Below are positions 9,192 through 18,531 of a DNA stretch of 64,000 nt, piece by piece. The stretch comes from Candidatus Hydrogenedentota bacterium (lineage in GTDB: Bacteria; Hydrogenedentota; Hydrogenedentia; Hydrogenedentales; JAEUWI01). Under the pieces are notes generated by a model. The model made no database searches. It was not told the DNA's origin and saw only the letters and a list, made by a program, of their open reading frames with translations. The position numbers and the translations under genes were made by a program. Within the stretch, counting starts at the first letter, position 1. Each line of letters opens with the position of its first letter. The stretch lies in NCBI GenBank assembly GCA_016182605.1, contig JACPGE010000056.1:189670-253669 (forward strand), read 5' to 3'.

Positions 9192-9721
9192 TCCGGATTG
9201 TTGCGCGATGAAATCGGCCCAGATCGCGGCGCCGACAGCGACGATTTCTTCGGGGTCGAACAGGGTCTCCGGCGTCAGACCGAAAAGCTCTTCGACATGT
9301 TGCACCGTCCTTCGATCTTGCGTGCGTTCACCGGCCAGATCTATTGCGTCGAGTTGGGTGGATTGAATTTGGGCGTCCCGAAGCGCCTGCAAACAGGGCT
9401 TCCTGGTCAATTGGAGCACTTCATCCAGGTCGTGGAGATCGCCCGTATCGGACTGTCCGTTGCAGGAGAGGACCTCTTGCCGTCCTTCGTTGAATGCGAT
9501 AATGCTCACGTCGAAGCATTTCGCCGGCAGATCAAAGACGAGGATCTTCCTGTCGCTGCCACGCAACTGTGCGGCTGCAAGTGCGGGTTGGGGGTTCGTT
9601 CCATCGGTGTGCTTCGATGCTGATAACCGTCAACACGCGCCAAGACCACCGGGTTCCAGTCGTGAACCTCGGCCAAGAGCCCCATGGCAGGGCGCAGGCT
9701 AATCCCGGCAACGTCATCCAT
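9189..9721 (-). pseudogene. decayed Hsp70/DnaK-type chaperone gene
   Basis: Remnant of an Hsp70 ATPase-domain protein. The first part, from 9721, begins MDDVAGISL with PVVLARVDG after it, and aligns with the Hsp70 N-terminus (GIDLGTTNS ... PVV). After a frame change near 9610 and loss of well over 100 residues, the second frame gives NPQPALAAAQL, RKILVFDL and FDVSII, matching the NEPTAAALA and phosphate-2 regions. After another deletion come LTRKPCLQALRDA and VEELFG, then DPEEIVAVGAAI. The three nucleotide-binding signatures are altered: GISLRPAM for GIDLGTTN, DLPAKCFD for DLGGGTFD, and AGERTQ for VGGSTR. The substrate-binding domain is missing. An AGGTGA before the ATG at 9721 suggests it was once translated. 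Confidence 0.75.
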
Positions 9722-10221
9722 AGCATCACCTCATAGGACGAACGCATCGCTTGTGATGAGGATGGCCGAATGCCATTCTCGACGAAAGCGGTGCTCTACT
9801 GAGGTTAACAGAGCCGGTGGGAATTGTCATCCGCGTAGTACGTTATAGGTTCAATTCGCGTTCGAGGGCATCGATGCCCGGGAGAGGCACGCATTGAAGC
9901 GGGAAGCGGGGGGCGGCATGGCGACGCGAAGCGGGGGAACGGGGCCAAGAGGGGTCTTCCTCTGCTCATTTATATGGCGGAACGGCAGGGCCTTATGAAT
10001 GTGTACCGGCAGAGCGGGTGAATTAGCTTGGATTTGGCACAAATTACCGGTACTATTATTCTGGCTGGCATTCCGGCAGGCTTCGAACGTGCTGCGAAGC
10101 CGAGTCGTATGCAGTAGCCGGAGATTCGATGAATCTGTGGGGATTCAATCAGGACAGGGCCTCGCCGCGGATTTGTTGGGCTCAATCAGGCAAGCGTCCA
10201 AACCACAAATGGAGACCGGTC
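9722..10221. other. intergenic region upstream of the beta-helix gene
   Basis: About 500 bp with no supported gene. It contains the probable promoter at 10028-10056 and a predicted leader of about 160 nt for the gene at 10222. No known riboswitch fold was recognised in the leader. Confidence 0.5.
10028..10056 (+). promoter_or_regulatory. probable sigma-70-type promoter for the beta-helix gene
   Basis: TTGGAT at 10028-10033, 17-nt spacer, TACTAT at 10051-10056. Confidence 0.45.
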
Positions 10222-11781
10222 ATGAACACAAAGTTCCTCTTCTGCCTTGCATTCCTGCCGTTCGTTCTCGCTTCGGCAGCCCACGGGCAAGTCTGGTTTG
10301 TCGATAGCGGCAGCATTGCCAATCCCCAGAATGGCACGTCCTGGTCTGCCGCGTTCTCGGGGATACAAGCGGCGATTGACGCAGCCTTTGCGGCAGGCGG
10401 TGGCGAGGTCTGGGTCAAGTCGGGCGTTTACAACGAAGCCCGGGACAGCGCGACTGGAGCATTGATGCTTCGCCCCGATGTTGACGTGTACGGTGGATTC
10501 CAGGGTACAGAAGTGCTTCGCGAGGCGGATCGCGTTCGGCTGCCCACGACGATAAACGCCCTGTCGTCACGGGATGGCTTACCCGCTTACCACGCTGTCA
10601 TCGGCGCAGACAATCTCATTCTTGAAGGGTTTGTGGTGCTTGGTGCTTCCGCCAATGGCGCAGACCTTCTCGGCTATGGGGGAGGCATGCTGATAGTCGA
10701 TGCGTCTCCGGCGGTGCGCTACTGCACGTTTCTCAACAATATGGCGTTGCGGGGCGGGGGCGGAATGTATATTTTGGACGGGTCGCCTGCGTTATCGCAT
10801 TGTACCTTCACAGGCAATATGACGACGCTTGTGACCGATGGATTGAACGGGGGCGGCGGGCTCTTGATCGAACGGGGGTCTCCGGAAGTAGACGATTGCA
10901 GGTTCATCGGGAACTCGACGAACGTGCGCGGCGGTGGTCTTCGCGTCAATTTTGCCGAATCGCAGCCACTTGTCACCGCTTGCCTTTTCGATGGCAATGT
11001 GGCGACACGGGTTGGCGGGGGAGCATTCAATTCGAACGGCGCACGGCCGGTCTACGAGCGGACGATGTTCAGGAACAATAGTGCCGGGAATGATGGCGGT
11101 GGCATGTCCAACGGCGCCGGCGCTTCGATCCGGCTGGAGAATTGCCTTTACTACCGGAACTATGCGGGACAGCGCGGTGGCGGGCTTTGCAATGGAGGCG
11201 ATTCCAGCGCGGCCATTGTCAACTCTACCTTTGCCGGCAATAATTCGAATTTCATCGCCGGCGCCATATTTCGAGGGTCCAATTCCACGACTTCGATCGT
11301 CAATTCCATCGTCTGGGCGAATGTGCCGGATGCGACGGCTGCCGGGGCGGGTGATTCGAGTACTGTGATAGAGGCGTCCTTTTCGATCATACAGGGGGGA
11401 ATGGAAGGCAACGCCATTCTCGACACCGATCCCAGGTTCGCAGGTGCTGCGCAGGGCGACTACCGGCCTGGATATGGCTCGCCTGCTTTGGATGCCGGGA
11501 CTGCCATCGATGCGCCCGATGTCGACTTGGAGGGAAGGGTGCGGCCGATGGATGGCGGAATCGATCTCGGTGCATATGAAGTATCGCTGGAGGATATCGT
11601 GCGTGGAGTGGGTTGTTCCGTTCCGGGTTCCGGAGCTTCGATGAGCAGCAGCGCTGCCGGGGATTTTCTTGCAATTGCGAGCGTAGTGCTTCTTCTTGCC
11701 GTGTCTCATTTCACGTCTTTGCGTCATGGGAGTCCGGTCCGTTCCGGCAATCGTTCCGGAGGCGGCACAAACGGGTATTGA
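10222..11781 (+). CDS. secreted right-handed parallel beta-helix protein
   Basis: A 519-residue exported protein. The signal peptide (MNTKFLFCLAFLPFVLASAA, cleavage near AHGQ) is followed by a choice-of-anchor-Q/beta-helix fold. The start WFVDSGSIANPQNGTSW and GIQAAIDAA are typical, and repeated rungs carry GGG...I/L..S.P...C.F..N patterns through residue about 400. Such proteins bind or cleave polysaccharides, or act as surface adhesins; no catalytic site can be assigned. The C-terminus has GCSVPGSG, a hydrophobic segment (FLAIASVVLLLAV) and a basic tail, resembling a Cys-containing CTERM/lipidation anchor. The start at 10222 was preferred over an in-frame upstream start because it follows GGAGA and begins the signal peptide. 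Confidence 0.8.
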   Translation: MNTKFLFCLAFLPFVLASAAHGQVWFVDSGSIANPQNGTSWSAAFSGIQAAIDAAFAAGGGEVWVKSGVYNEARDSATGALMLRPDVDVYGGFQGTEVLREADRVRLPTTINALSSRDGLPAYHAVIGADNLILEGFVVLGASANGADLLGYGGGMLIVDASPAVRYCTFLNNMALRGGGGMYILDGSPALSHCTFTGNMTTLVTDGLNGGGGLLIERGSPEVDDCRFIGNSTNVRGGGLRVNFAESQPLVTACLFDGNVATRVGGGAFNSNGARPVYERTMFRNNSAGNDGGGMSNGAGASIRLENCLYYRNYAGQRGGGLCNGGDSSAAIVNSTFAGNNSNFIAGAIFRGSNSTTSIVNSIVWANVPDATAAGAGDSSTVIEASFSIIQGGMEGNAILDTDPRFAGAAQGDYRPGYGSPALDAGTAIDAPDVDLEGRVRPMDGGIDLGAYEVSLEDIVRGVGCSVPGSGASMSSSAAGDFLAIASVVLLLAVSHFTSLRHGSPVRSGNRSGGGTNGY

Positions 11782-11919
11782 GCGGGTGGCGCCTGCGTCT
11801 GCGATCCGGCGCTGCGTACGGGATTGCGTCCCGTTGTGTTCGAGGAGTGTCCGGGATCGGAACATTATTTGGTTTATGAATCCGCGCCGTTATCCAGATT
11901 GCGCGTCTGGGCGGGCGAG

Positions 11920-11928
11920 TGCTATGAT
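11920..11928 (+). promoter_or_regulatory. extended -10 promoter element (TGC-TATGAT)
   Basis: TGC followed by TATGAT at 11923-11928, with a possible TTGCGC -35 at 11899-11904 (18-nt spacer). It lies about 50 nt before the GHKL ATPase start. Confidence 0.5.
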
Positions 11929-11978
11929 CGCGGTTCATTTTGGGCCGTATTGTCATTTTGCAGGCAGGAGTTCCCCGT

Positions 11979-13223
11979 TTGAAGATCATCACCGTGCAAG
12001 TCCGCGAGGATCACCTCGAAAACCTGGCCCGCACCAAGCCGATGAACGCGCTGGCGGAGCTGATCTGGAATGCGTTGGACGCGGAGGCGACGGAGGTGCG
12101 GGTGGAGTTTGAGGAGAACGAGTTGCAGGGCACAAAACTGATCCGCATTGTGGACAATGGCAATGGCCTGCATTACGACGACGCGTTTATCGTGTTTCAG
12201 AATCTGGGCGGTTCCTGGAAGCGGTCGGGGACGCGCACGCACGACATGAAGCGCACGCTGCACGGCAAGTATGGCAAGGGGCGCTTCCGCGCATTTTCGC
12301 TGGGCAACCAAGTGGAATGGCGCAGCACCTATATCGAAGCGGGGGATGCGCTGACCTTCAGCATTCAGGGCGGGGCAGCGAAGCTGGGCGAGTTTACGGT
12401 GAGCGGCGCGAAACGGGTGAATGGCGCGCCTTCGGGCATGGTGGTGGAGATTCATGATCCGCCGGTGGCCGCGGACGTGCTGCGTGGCGTGAAAGCGATG
12501 CAGGAAGTGACGGATATCTTTGCGCTGTACCTGCGCCAGTATCCGGGGGTGAAGATTGTCTATGATCATGTGCCGCTCGATCCCGCGAATTCGGAAGTGG
12601 GTTACACGGACTACACGCTCGATGAGATCATCACGGAGAACGGGGATCGCGTGGCCGCGGAGATGACGGTGGTGGAGTGGAATATCCCGGGGAAGCGCGG
12701 CGTGTACTTCTGCGATGGCAAGGGCTTCATGCTGCAAAACATGATCCCGCGTCTGCACTTCCGGGGATTCAGTTACACGGCGTATGTGAAGGCGGATCAT
12801 ATCGCGCAGTTGGAGCGCGAAGGCCTCTTGCAGGCAGGCGAGCTAACGCCGGACGTGCGCCAGTTGCTCGATGTGGCGCGCTCCAAGCTGCGCGAGCATT
12901 TCACCCTGCGCGAGGCCGAACAGGCGCAGCAGACGCTGGAGCAATGGAAGGAGGAGGGGCTCTACCCGTTCCTGAGCGCGCCCGCGACGGAAAGCGAGAG
13001 CAACAGCCGCCGCATCTTCGATATTTACGCGACGCACCTGAACCAGATGTTTCCGGAGTTTTCGAATGCGGGTCCGCGCACGCGCCGGCTTGTGCTGCAT
13101 TTCCTCAAGGAACTGGTGAATACGGAGCCGACCCGCGTGGCGCGCATTCTGGACGAGTTGATCGACTTTCCGGACGACAAGGAAGAGGCGATCCTGGAAT
13201 TGTCGCAGGCGGAAGCGGGCTGA
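11979..13223 (+). CDS. GHKL-type (Hsp90/MutL/histidine-kinase fold) ATPase, possibly C-terminally shortened
   Basis: A 414-residue cytoplasmic protein with an N-terminal GHKL ATPase domain. The N box is in LAELIWNALDAEATEV. The G1 motif is RIVDNGNGLHYDDA, and a G2-like GKYGKGRFRAFSLG follows near residue 110. An MutL/Hsp90-like second domain and a helical region follow. The TTG start at 11979 is chosen because AGGAG (11966-11970) lies 8 nt upstream. From memory, homologues with this start are often 700 residues or longer and carry an extra C-terminal region after the helical part; this protein stops at SQAEAG, so it may be a natural short form or a truncation. The neighbours give no clear functional partner. 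The biological role is unknown. Confidence 0.75.
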   Translation: MKIITVQVREDHLENLARTKPMNALAELIWNALDAEATEVRVEFEENELQGTKLIRIVDNGNGLHYDDAFIVFQNLGGSWKRSGTRTHDMKRTLHGKYGKGRFRAFSLGNQVEWRSTYIEAGDALTFSIQGGAAKLGEFTVSGAKRVNGAPSGMVVEIHDPPVAADVLRGVKAMQEVTDIFALYLRQYPGVKIVYDHVPLDPANSEVGYTDYTLDEIITENGDRVAAEMTVVEWNIPGKRGVYFCDGKGFMLQNMIPRLHFRGFSYTAYVKADHIAQLEREGLLQAGELTPDVRQLLDVARSKLREHFTLREAEQAQQTLEQWKEEGLYPFLSAPATESESNSRRIFDIYATHLNQMFPEFSNAGPRTRRLVLHFLKELVNTEPTRVARILDELIDFPDDKEEAILELSQAEAG

Positions 13224-13259
13224 AGGCCGGAGCATCTCTTGGGGGGCGAATTCAGAAGG

Positions 13260-14546
13260 CTATTCGCCCATGAAAACCCGCGTGGTGTTTGCCGGGACGC
13301 CGGTGTCGTGGTTGACCACGCGGAAGAGCGGGGCCAGGTCGAGGGGTTCTTCCGCATTGCGATGAAGCACCCAGGCCTCGCGCAGCTTCGGCTGCGCCCC
13401 CAGGCGAAGCTTTTCCGCCGCGCCGGTGCGTCCCAGCGATAGGCTGCGGCAACTCAGTTGTATCGCGTCCTCCACCACGCCATGGAGCATGGCTTCGGCG
13501 AGACAGCCGGGCAGGGCCGGCTTGCCACTCAGGCCCCAGAAGTGGTTGTAAGCGACACTTTCTTCCCGCACCACTTGGGTGAAGGCGACGGGCACGCCGT
13601 TCACGCTGTGCACCCGGAACGCGGCGTGTTCGTGGAAGCAGTTCCGCTGGGCAGCGGCCACAAAATCACCGAAGTTCCACGTGTTGGGGAAAATGCCGTG
13701 CGCCGAGGGCGGACGGAAATCGGCATGATCCAGGAGGGAGAGATCCTCCGCAGTGCGCACTACCCGGCTCCTCAATCCCGCGTCTTCCTTGTCCCGTTCG
13801 AGCTTGTTCAGTCCCTTGCGCTGGATGGGTTTCATCTGATCCACGTAATCGGTGTAGCACTCCCATTTGGAGGAGAGGGGGAGCATAAAATCGGGCTCGA
13901 CCCGAATCCGCTGAAAGCCGCGCTCGCGCAAGGGGCCAAAGACGGCCAGCTCTTCCGGGGCCGTGTCTTTCACCACAACGAAGTCACGTGTCAGGGTAAG
14001 TTTCTCCTGATCGATGATGCGCTGAATGAGTTCGGCAACGCCCTGCCATACCAAAACCGCATCCCCATCCGCCGCGGCATGAACCGGCTGGCGGCATACG
14101 AAGAGGTCTCCGCAAATCAGGGCGCGGCGGGGCGGGGTGGGGCTCAGGGAGGGCCGGGTCCGTTGGCGTAACGCGCGCGAAAAACGCCGCGTCGAATCCG
14201 CCTGCAGTTCGTCCGTTCTCCCGGTTTGACGGGAAAGCTCCACCAACTGGAAGGTGATGGCCGCCAGGGGCTGCGGGCCTTCGTAAATAAGGCCATAGCG
14301 CAGATCCACATTGCCCGGCGCCTCTTGCTCCAGCATGTGGAAGTAGTCTGCCCGGGACCAGGGCGAGGCGCTGCCTGCGGCGACCGTCCAATGAAGGGGA
14401 TTCAGGAGATCGATCCGGTCGGAGAGGGCGTAGCTGAGCCCCGTCCTGCGGGAGCTATTCCGGCGGCGCGCGTGGGTCCGGCGGGAGGGAGAGCTAATGG
14501 AAGTGAACGCGTCTGGTGTCACGATGGTATTAATCCGTCTAATCAT
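13260..14546 (-). CDS. GNAT/FemAB-like acyltransferase (BioF2-like domain)
   Basis: A 428-residue protein with two GNAT-like halves, as in peptidoglycan-bridge (FemAB) and EPS-associated acyltransferases. The C-terminal half shows the typical BioF2/FemAB flow: KPIQRKGLNKLERDKE, then FTQVVREESVAYNHFWGL, then a region rich in L and S (CRSLSLGRTGAAEKLRLG). The first 40 residues are basic and probably disordered. The ATG at 14546 has AGGGGG upstream, 8 nt away. It is convergent with the GHKL gene, with 36 nt between the stops and a short GGGCGAAT/ATTCGCCC hairpin there. The acyl donor and acceptor are unknown. Confidence 0.65.
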   Translation of the reverse strand: MIRRINTIVTPDAFTSISSPSRRTHARRRNSSRRTGLSYALSDRIDLLNPLHWTVAAGSASPWSRADYFHMLEQEAPGNVDLRYGLIYEGPQPLAAITFQLVELSRQTGRTDELQADSTRRFSRALRQRTRPSLSPTPPRRALICGDLFVCRQPVHAAADGDAVLVWQGVAELIQRIIDQEKLTLTRDFVVVKDTAPEELAVFGPLRERGFQRIRVEPDFMLPLSSKWECYTDYVDQMKPIQRKGLNKLERDKEDAGLRSRVVRTAEDLSLLDHADFRPPSAHGIFPNTWNFGDFVAAAQRNCFHEHAAFRVHSVNGVPVAFTQVVREESVAYNHFWGLSGKPALPGCLAEAMLHGVVEDAIQLSCRSLSLGRTGAAEKLRLGAQPKLREAWVLHRNAEEPLDLAPLFRVVNHDTGVPANTTRVFMGE

Positions 14547-14780
14547 GGCCTGCGCCCCCTGACCTAAATGTCACGTTTTAATTCCATCCATGAGGAGAAT
14601 ACGGCAAAAGCATCCCATTGTCAACAGCGCAATCTGTGCGCAATATGAATTTTGACTCACATAATGAAACGGGGAGGACTAAAGCTATTCCACCGTGAGT
14701 AGATGCGCCGCCAAATAGTTTTCAAGGCCTGATCCAGATGGGTTCAAGTCGATCCAATCATGAAGCCTTGCGCTGGCGTA

Positions 14781-14789
14781 TGCTATGAT
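14781..14789 (+). promoter_or_regulatory. extended -10 promoter element for leuS (TGC-TATGAT)
   Basis: TGC then TATGAT at 14784-14789, about 50 nt before the leuS start; identical to the element at 11920. The roughly 290-bp space before leuS holds no other recognisable feature; no T-box or leucine leader is apparent. Confidence 0.5.
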
Positions 14790-14839
14790 TTCGCCTTCCA
14801 AACTGCAACCAATCTTTCTTCTTAGCTGGGGAGTCCTTT

Positions 14840-17365
14840 TTGACCATGTCGCACGGAATCTATGATCACCAGGCCATTGAGACGAAGTGGCAGGCCTATT
14901 GGCTTGAAAACAAGACATTTAAGACGCTTCTGGACACCTCAAAGCCGAAATATTACGTGCTGGACATGTTCCCCTACCCCAGCGGCGACGGGCTGCATGT
15001 GGGGCATCCGGAGGGCTACACGGCCACGGATATCGTGGCGCGCTATAAGCGGATGCGCGGCTTTAACGTGTTGCACCCCATGGGGTGGGACGCTTTTGGC
15101 CTGCCTGCGGAACGCCATGCCGTGCGCACGGGGGAACACCCGGCGATTATCACCAACAAGAACTGCGACACCTTCCGAAGCCAAATCCAGCGGCTCGGTC
15201 TCTCCTACGACTGGGACCGGGAGATCAACACGACCGACCCCGGCTACTACCAGTGGACCCAGTGGATTTTCAGCGTGCTCTACGAGCGCGGCCTCGCCTA
15301 CGAGGTGGAAGCGCCCGTGAACTGGTGCCCCGCGTTGAACACGGTGCTGGCGAATGAGGAGGTGAAGGACGGGAAGTACGTCGAGACCGGCGATCCCGTG
15401 GAAAAGCGCATGATGCGCCAGTGGATGCTCAAGATCACGGCGTATGCCGAACGGCTGCTGGAAGATCTTGAGGGGCTCGACTGGCCCGAGGGCATCAAGG
15501 CGATGCAGCGCGAGTGGATAGGCCGGAGTGAAGGCGCCGACGTGGAATTCATGGTGCACCGCACGGCGGAGACCTTCAAGGTGTTCACGACGCGCCCCGA
15601 CACGCTTTTCGGGGCGACCTATTGCGTGCTGGCGCCGGACCATCCGCTGACGCTTCAGATTACCAAAGACGCGCAACGGGCGGCCGTGGAAGCCTACGTG
15701 GACGCTGCGCGGAAGAAGAGCGCCCAGGAGCGCATGCAGGACGAGAAAGACAAGACCGGCATCTTCACCGGGGCCTATGCGATCAATCCGGTGACGGGGA
15801 AAGACATTCCCATTTGGACGGCGGACTACGTGCTTGCGGAATACGGCTATGGCGCGATCATGGCGGTGCCCGGGCACGACGTGCGCGACTACGAGTTCGC
15901 AAAGAAGTTCGATATTCCGATTGTGGAGGTGATTCAGGGAGGCGACATCACGAAGGAAGCGTTTACCGGCGATGGCGTGCTGGTGAATTCCAGCTTCCTC
16001 GACGGCCTGCGCGTGCCCGAAGCGAAGAAGCGCATGAACCAGTGGCTCGAAGAGCAGGGGATAGGCCGCGGTACGGTGAACTACAAGCTCCGCGACTGGC
16101 TTTTTTCGCGCCAGCGTTATTGGGGCGAGCCCTTCCCGCTGCTGCGCAAGCCCGACGGCTCCCTCGAACTGGTGCCGATGAAGGATCTGCCGGTGCTCTT
16201 GCCGGAACTGGACGACTATAGGCCCACGGACGATGGTCAGCCCCCGCTGGCGCGCGCGGAGACCTGGAATACGGTCACCATGCCCGACGGCACAGTCCGC
16301 ACGCGCGAAACGAACACCATGCCGCAGTGGGCCGGATCGTGCTGGTACTTCCTGCGCTTCTGCGATGCGCAGAACAGCGCGGCGGCGTGGTCCAAGGAAG
16401 CTGAACAATACTGGATGCCTGTGGACCTCTACATTGGCGGCGCGGAGCATGCCGTGCTGCACCTGCTCTATTCGCGATTCTGGCACAAGGTGCTTTACGA
16501 CGCGGGCGTGGTCTCCACTAAAGAACCCTTCCAAAAACTCTTCAATCAGGGCATGATCCTCGCCTATTCCTACAAAGACGAGAACGGCAAGTATTACTAC
16601 CCCCACCAGGTGGAGAAGCGCGGCGAGAGCTGGGTCGTTAAAGAGACCGGCACACCTGTGAGCACCCAGGTGGAGAAGATGTCCAAGTCGCGCTACAACG
16701 TGGTGAATCCGGATGACGTGGTGCGCGCGTACGGCGCCGATTCCATGCGGCTCTACGAAATGTTCATGGGGCCGCTGGACCGCGAGAAGCCCTGGAGCGA
16801 CGAGGGCGTGCAGGGCGTGTACCGCTTCATGAAGCGGGCCTGGAGCCTCTTCATCAACGAAGACGGGGGTCTGCACGAGCGCATTGCGGAGAGTGGCGGC
16901 GAGAGCCTGGTGAAGCTGCTGCACAAGACCATCAAGGCGGTGACCCACGACATCGAAAATCTCGGCTTCAACACGGCGATATCCCGCATGATGGAGTTTG
17001 TGAATGCCGGTCTAAAGTGCGATCGGATTGAGCGCAACGTGGCGGAACGTTTCCTGCTCTTGCTTGCGCCGTTCGCCCCGCACCTTGCGGAAGAAATCTG
17101 GCAGCGCCTCGGGCATGCGAGCACCCTCGCATACGAGCCCTGGCCAGTTTTCGATGAGAAGTACCTCGTGGAGGACACTATCGACGTGCCCGTACAGATC
17201 AACGGGAAACTGCGCGCCGTGGTCACCGTCGCCACGGGCGCCACGAAAGAAGAAATCCTGGCCTTGGCCAAGGGAGACGATAAGGTAAAGGGCTATCTGG
17301 AGGGGTTGCAGTTGGTGAAGGAGATCTACGTGCCGAACAAGCTCGTGAATCTGGTGGTGAAGTAG
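14840..17365 (+). CDS. leuS: leucyl-tRNA synthetase
   Basis: Charges tRNA-Leu with leucine in the cytoplasm. This is a full-length class I synthetase of 841 residues. The HIGH motif appears as H53-V-G-H56 within [13 protein letters not shown] and the KMSKS motif as K613-M-S-K-S617. The CP1 editing domain lies between (for example [20 protein letters not shown] and [12 protein letters not shown]). The C-terminal anticodon-binding domain and tail ([13 protein letters not shown]) are intact. The TTG start at 14840 is 6 nt after GGGGAG (14828-14833); the alternative ATG at 14846 would be 12 nt away. The gene stands alone between intergenic regions. Confidence 0.97.
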   Translation: MTMSHGIYDHQAIETKWQAYWLENKTFKTLLDTSKPKYYVLDMFPYPSGDGLHVGHPEGYTATDIVARYKRMRGFNVLHPMGWDAFGLPAERHAVRTGEHPAIITNKNCDTFRSQIQRLGLSYDWDREINTTDPGYYQWTQWIFSVLYERGLAYEVEAPVNWCPALNTVLANEEVKDGKYVETGDPVEKRMMRQWMLKITAYAERLLEDLEGLDWPEGIKAMQREWIGRSEGADVEFMVHRTAETFKVFTTRPDTLFGATYCVLAPDHPLTLQITKDAQRAAVEAYVDAARKKSAQERMQDEKDKTGIFTGAYAINPVTGKDIPIWTADYVLAEYGYGAIMAVPGHDVRDYEFAKKFDIPIVEVIQGGDITKEAFTGDGVLVNSSFLDGLRVPEAKKRMNQWLEEQGIGRGTVNYKLRDWLFSRQRYWGEPFPLLRKPDGSLELVPMKDLPVLLPELDDYRPTDDGQPPLARAETWNTVTMPDGTVRTRETNTMPQWAGSCWYFLRFCDAQNSAAAWSKEAEQYWMPVDLYIGGAEHAVLHLLYSRFWHKVLYDAGVVSTKEPFQKLFNQGMILAYSYKDENGKYYYPHQVEKRGESWVVKETGTPVSTQVEKMSKSRYNVVNPDDVVRAYGADSMRLYEMFMGPLDREKPWSDEGVQGVYRFMKRAWSLFINEDGGLHERIAESGGESLVKLLHKTIKAVTHDIENLGFNTAISRMMEFVNAGLKCDRIERNVAERFLLLLAPFAPHLAEEIWQRLGHASTLAYEPWPVFDEKYLVEDTIDVPVQINGKLRAVVTVATGATKEEILALAKGDDKVKGYLEGLQLVKEIYVPNKLVNLVVK

Positions 17366-17412
17366 GGGCGGTTAGCAACGGAGGCTCGCGAATTCACAAT
17401 GGAACGCGAAAT

Positions 17413-17811
17413 TCAACATGCTCCATGATTGCGGCGTCTACGTGCATCAAGAACACATTTTTCAGCGATGGATAAACATTGCATGGCGATTTCCAGGTTG
17501 GGATCATAGTTTGGAAGAACCGAACCCAGCGGATACTTGGAAGGCAGGTAGATGGAATCGAGTAGTGCGCATTCCCCATCTGTCAGCATAGGTTCAACGC
17601 CCGTAATTTCAAGTTCACGAACGAGGTCTTGAATACTGTGGGTCTTCCTTGGAGGGAGCCCGAAAAGGAGTGCCGTCGCCTTCAGCGCCTTCTCAGTTGC
17701 TTGCTGTGCGTTCTGAAGACTGGCGTTGTATAAACCGTCCTCCAGACAGAGTTGGCAAGTGCGCAGGTTCTCTGCCGCGTAGCAAAGCCATTCGTCGGCT
17801 TCACCGTTCAT
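17413..17811 (-). CDS. HEPN domain protein (toxin-like partner of the MNT protein)
   Basis: A 132-residue HEPN-fold protein. It has the family's central helix, NAQQATEKALKATALLFG, followed by RKTHSIQDLV, with WLCYAAENLRTCQLC near the N-terminus. HEPN proteins are often ribonucleases that pair with a minimal nucleotidyltransferase as a toxin-antitoxin or regulatory module. A canonical Rx4-6H site is not obvious in the core; an RRRRNH occurs only at the extreme C-terminus, so RNase activity is uncertain. It is encoded second in the operon and overlaps the nucleotidyltransferase gene by 11 nt, implying translational coupling. Confidence 0.8.
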   Translation of the reverse strand: MNGEADEWLCYAAENLRTCQLCLEDGLYNASLQNAQQATEKALKATALLFGLPPRKTHSIQDLVRELEITGVEPMLTDGECALLDSIYLPSKYPLGSVLPNYDPNLEIAMQCLSIAEKCVLDARRRRNHGAC

Positions 17812-18100
17812 AGATCACTTCGCCCCGGTTTATTTCCTCCAGGAAGGTCCCGGAGGCGTCTGGACGCACTGGGATGATGTCGAGCGGGATGCTCTTGGCC
17901 AGTTCTTGGGTCATCTCCCGGTACTTGAGGGCCAAGGGCAAGTATTCTCCCGCGCGATCGAGAAACACGGCAACATCCATGTCGTTTGGCTTCTCGGCAG
18001 AGAGAAACGAACCGAACACGACCACTTTGCGCACTTCTACGGCGGGAGCTAGGCATGCAGCCAAGCGCCGTTTCAAGGCTGATTTTGTGTCGTTGGTCAT
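17801..18100 (-). CDS. minimal nucleotidyltransferase (MNT) domain protein
   Basis: A 99-residue protein of the polymerase-beta-like nucleotidyltransferase fold. The signature is VVVFGSFLSAEKPNDMDVAV, where GS and the D-M-D acidic pair coordinate metal and nucleotide. The GS-to-DxD distance is two residues shorter than in the common GSx10DxD form. A third acidic residue probably lies in LDIIPVRP. In MNT-HEPN modules the MNT protein is usually the antitoxin and modifies the HEPN toxin by adding nucleotides. It is first in the operon; the HEPN start codon lies inside its 3' end. Confidence 0.8.
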   Translation of the reverse strand: MTNDTKSALKRRLAACLAPAVEVRKVVVFGSFLSAEKPNDMDVAVFLDRAGEYLPLALKYREMTQELAKSIPLDIIPVRPDASGTFLEEINRGEVIYER

Positions 18101-18531
18101 GATCGATATTCCGTGCCACGGGTCCGGTGAGACTGGTGCCTTTCCGTATTGTACACCGGATCCACAAAATAAACCGAGTGCCGGATGGCCACATCACGAC
18201 GGAAGTTCCCGGTGTGAGGACGCACAGTGATACTTCCTGGACCCTGCCCTTGCCCGGATTGAGTTGCCGCGGAGTTGCCGCGGAGGTTGACCGTCTCCAC
18301 CAAATGCGTTATGGTGCTGACGGGAGGATCGCGGGAGGTGTGTGGTTCCCGCGGCCGAAGCTGGTGTGAGGAAGGGCCGCGGCCGGCCGTTTTCTCCGCA
18401 ACCGCGCGTGTATTGGCGGCGCGAAGATGACCGAAAGGGCTGCATACTTATGGCACATTTTTTTTCGATTTCATTGTGGTGCGCCGGTGTTTCAAGCTGC
18501 GTTTCAGTTTCAATAGCAATGGAGGGACAGG
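18101..18531. other. intergenic region between the MNT gene and the HEAT protein gene
   Basis: About 430 bp without a supported gene. A possible promoter reads TTGACC (18287-18292), 17-nt spacer, TATGGT (18310-18315), rather far from the start at 18532. A tandem 11-bp repeat (GAGTTGCCGCG twice) lies near 18261-18282. Confidence 0.4.

Noticed and set aside
13244..13269. GGGCGAAT/ATTCGCCC hairpin as a bidirectional terminator
   Set aside because: The stem is only 8 bp with a 10-nt loop and no T-tract on either side; not enough to call a terminator.
14720..14780. Possible tRNA T-arm (GGGTTCAAGTC)
   Set aside because: No pairing acceptor, D or anticodon arms can be drawn around it; chance similarity.
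14939..16948. 669-codon minus-strand open frame over leuS
   Set aside because: GC-rich shadow frame opposite a definite leucyl-tRNA synthetase.
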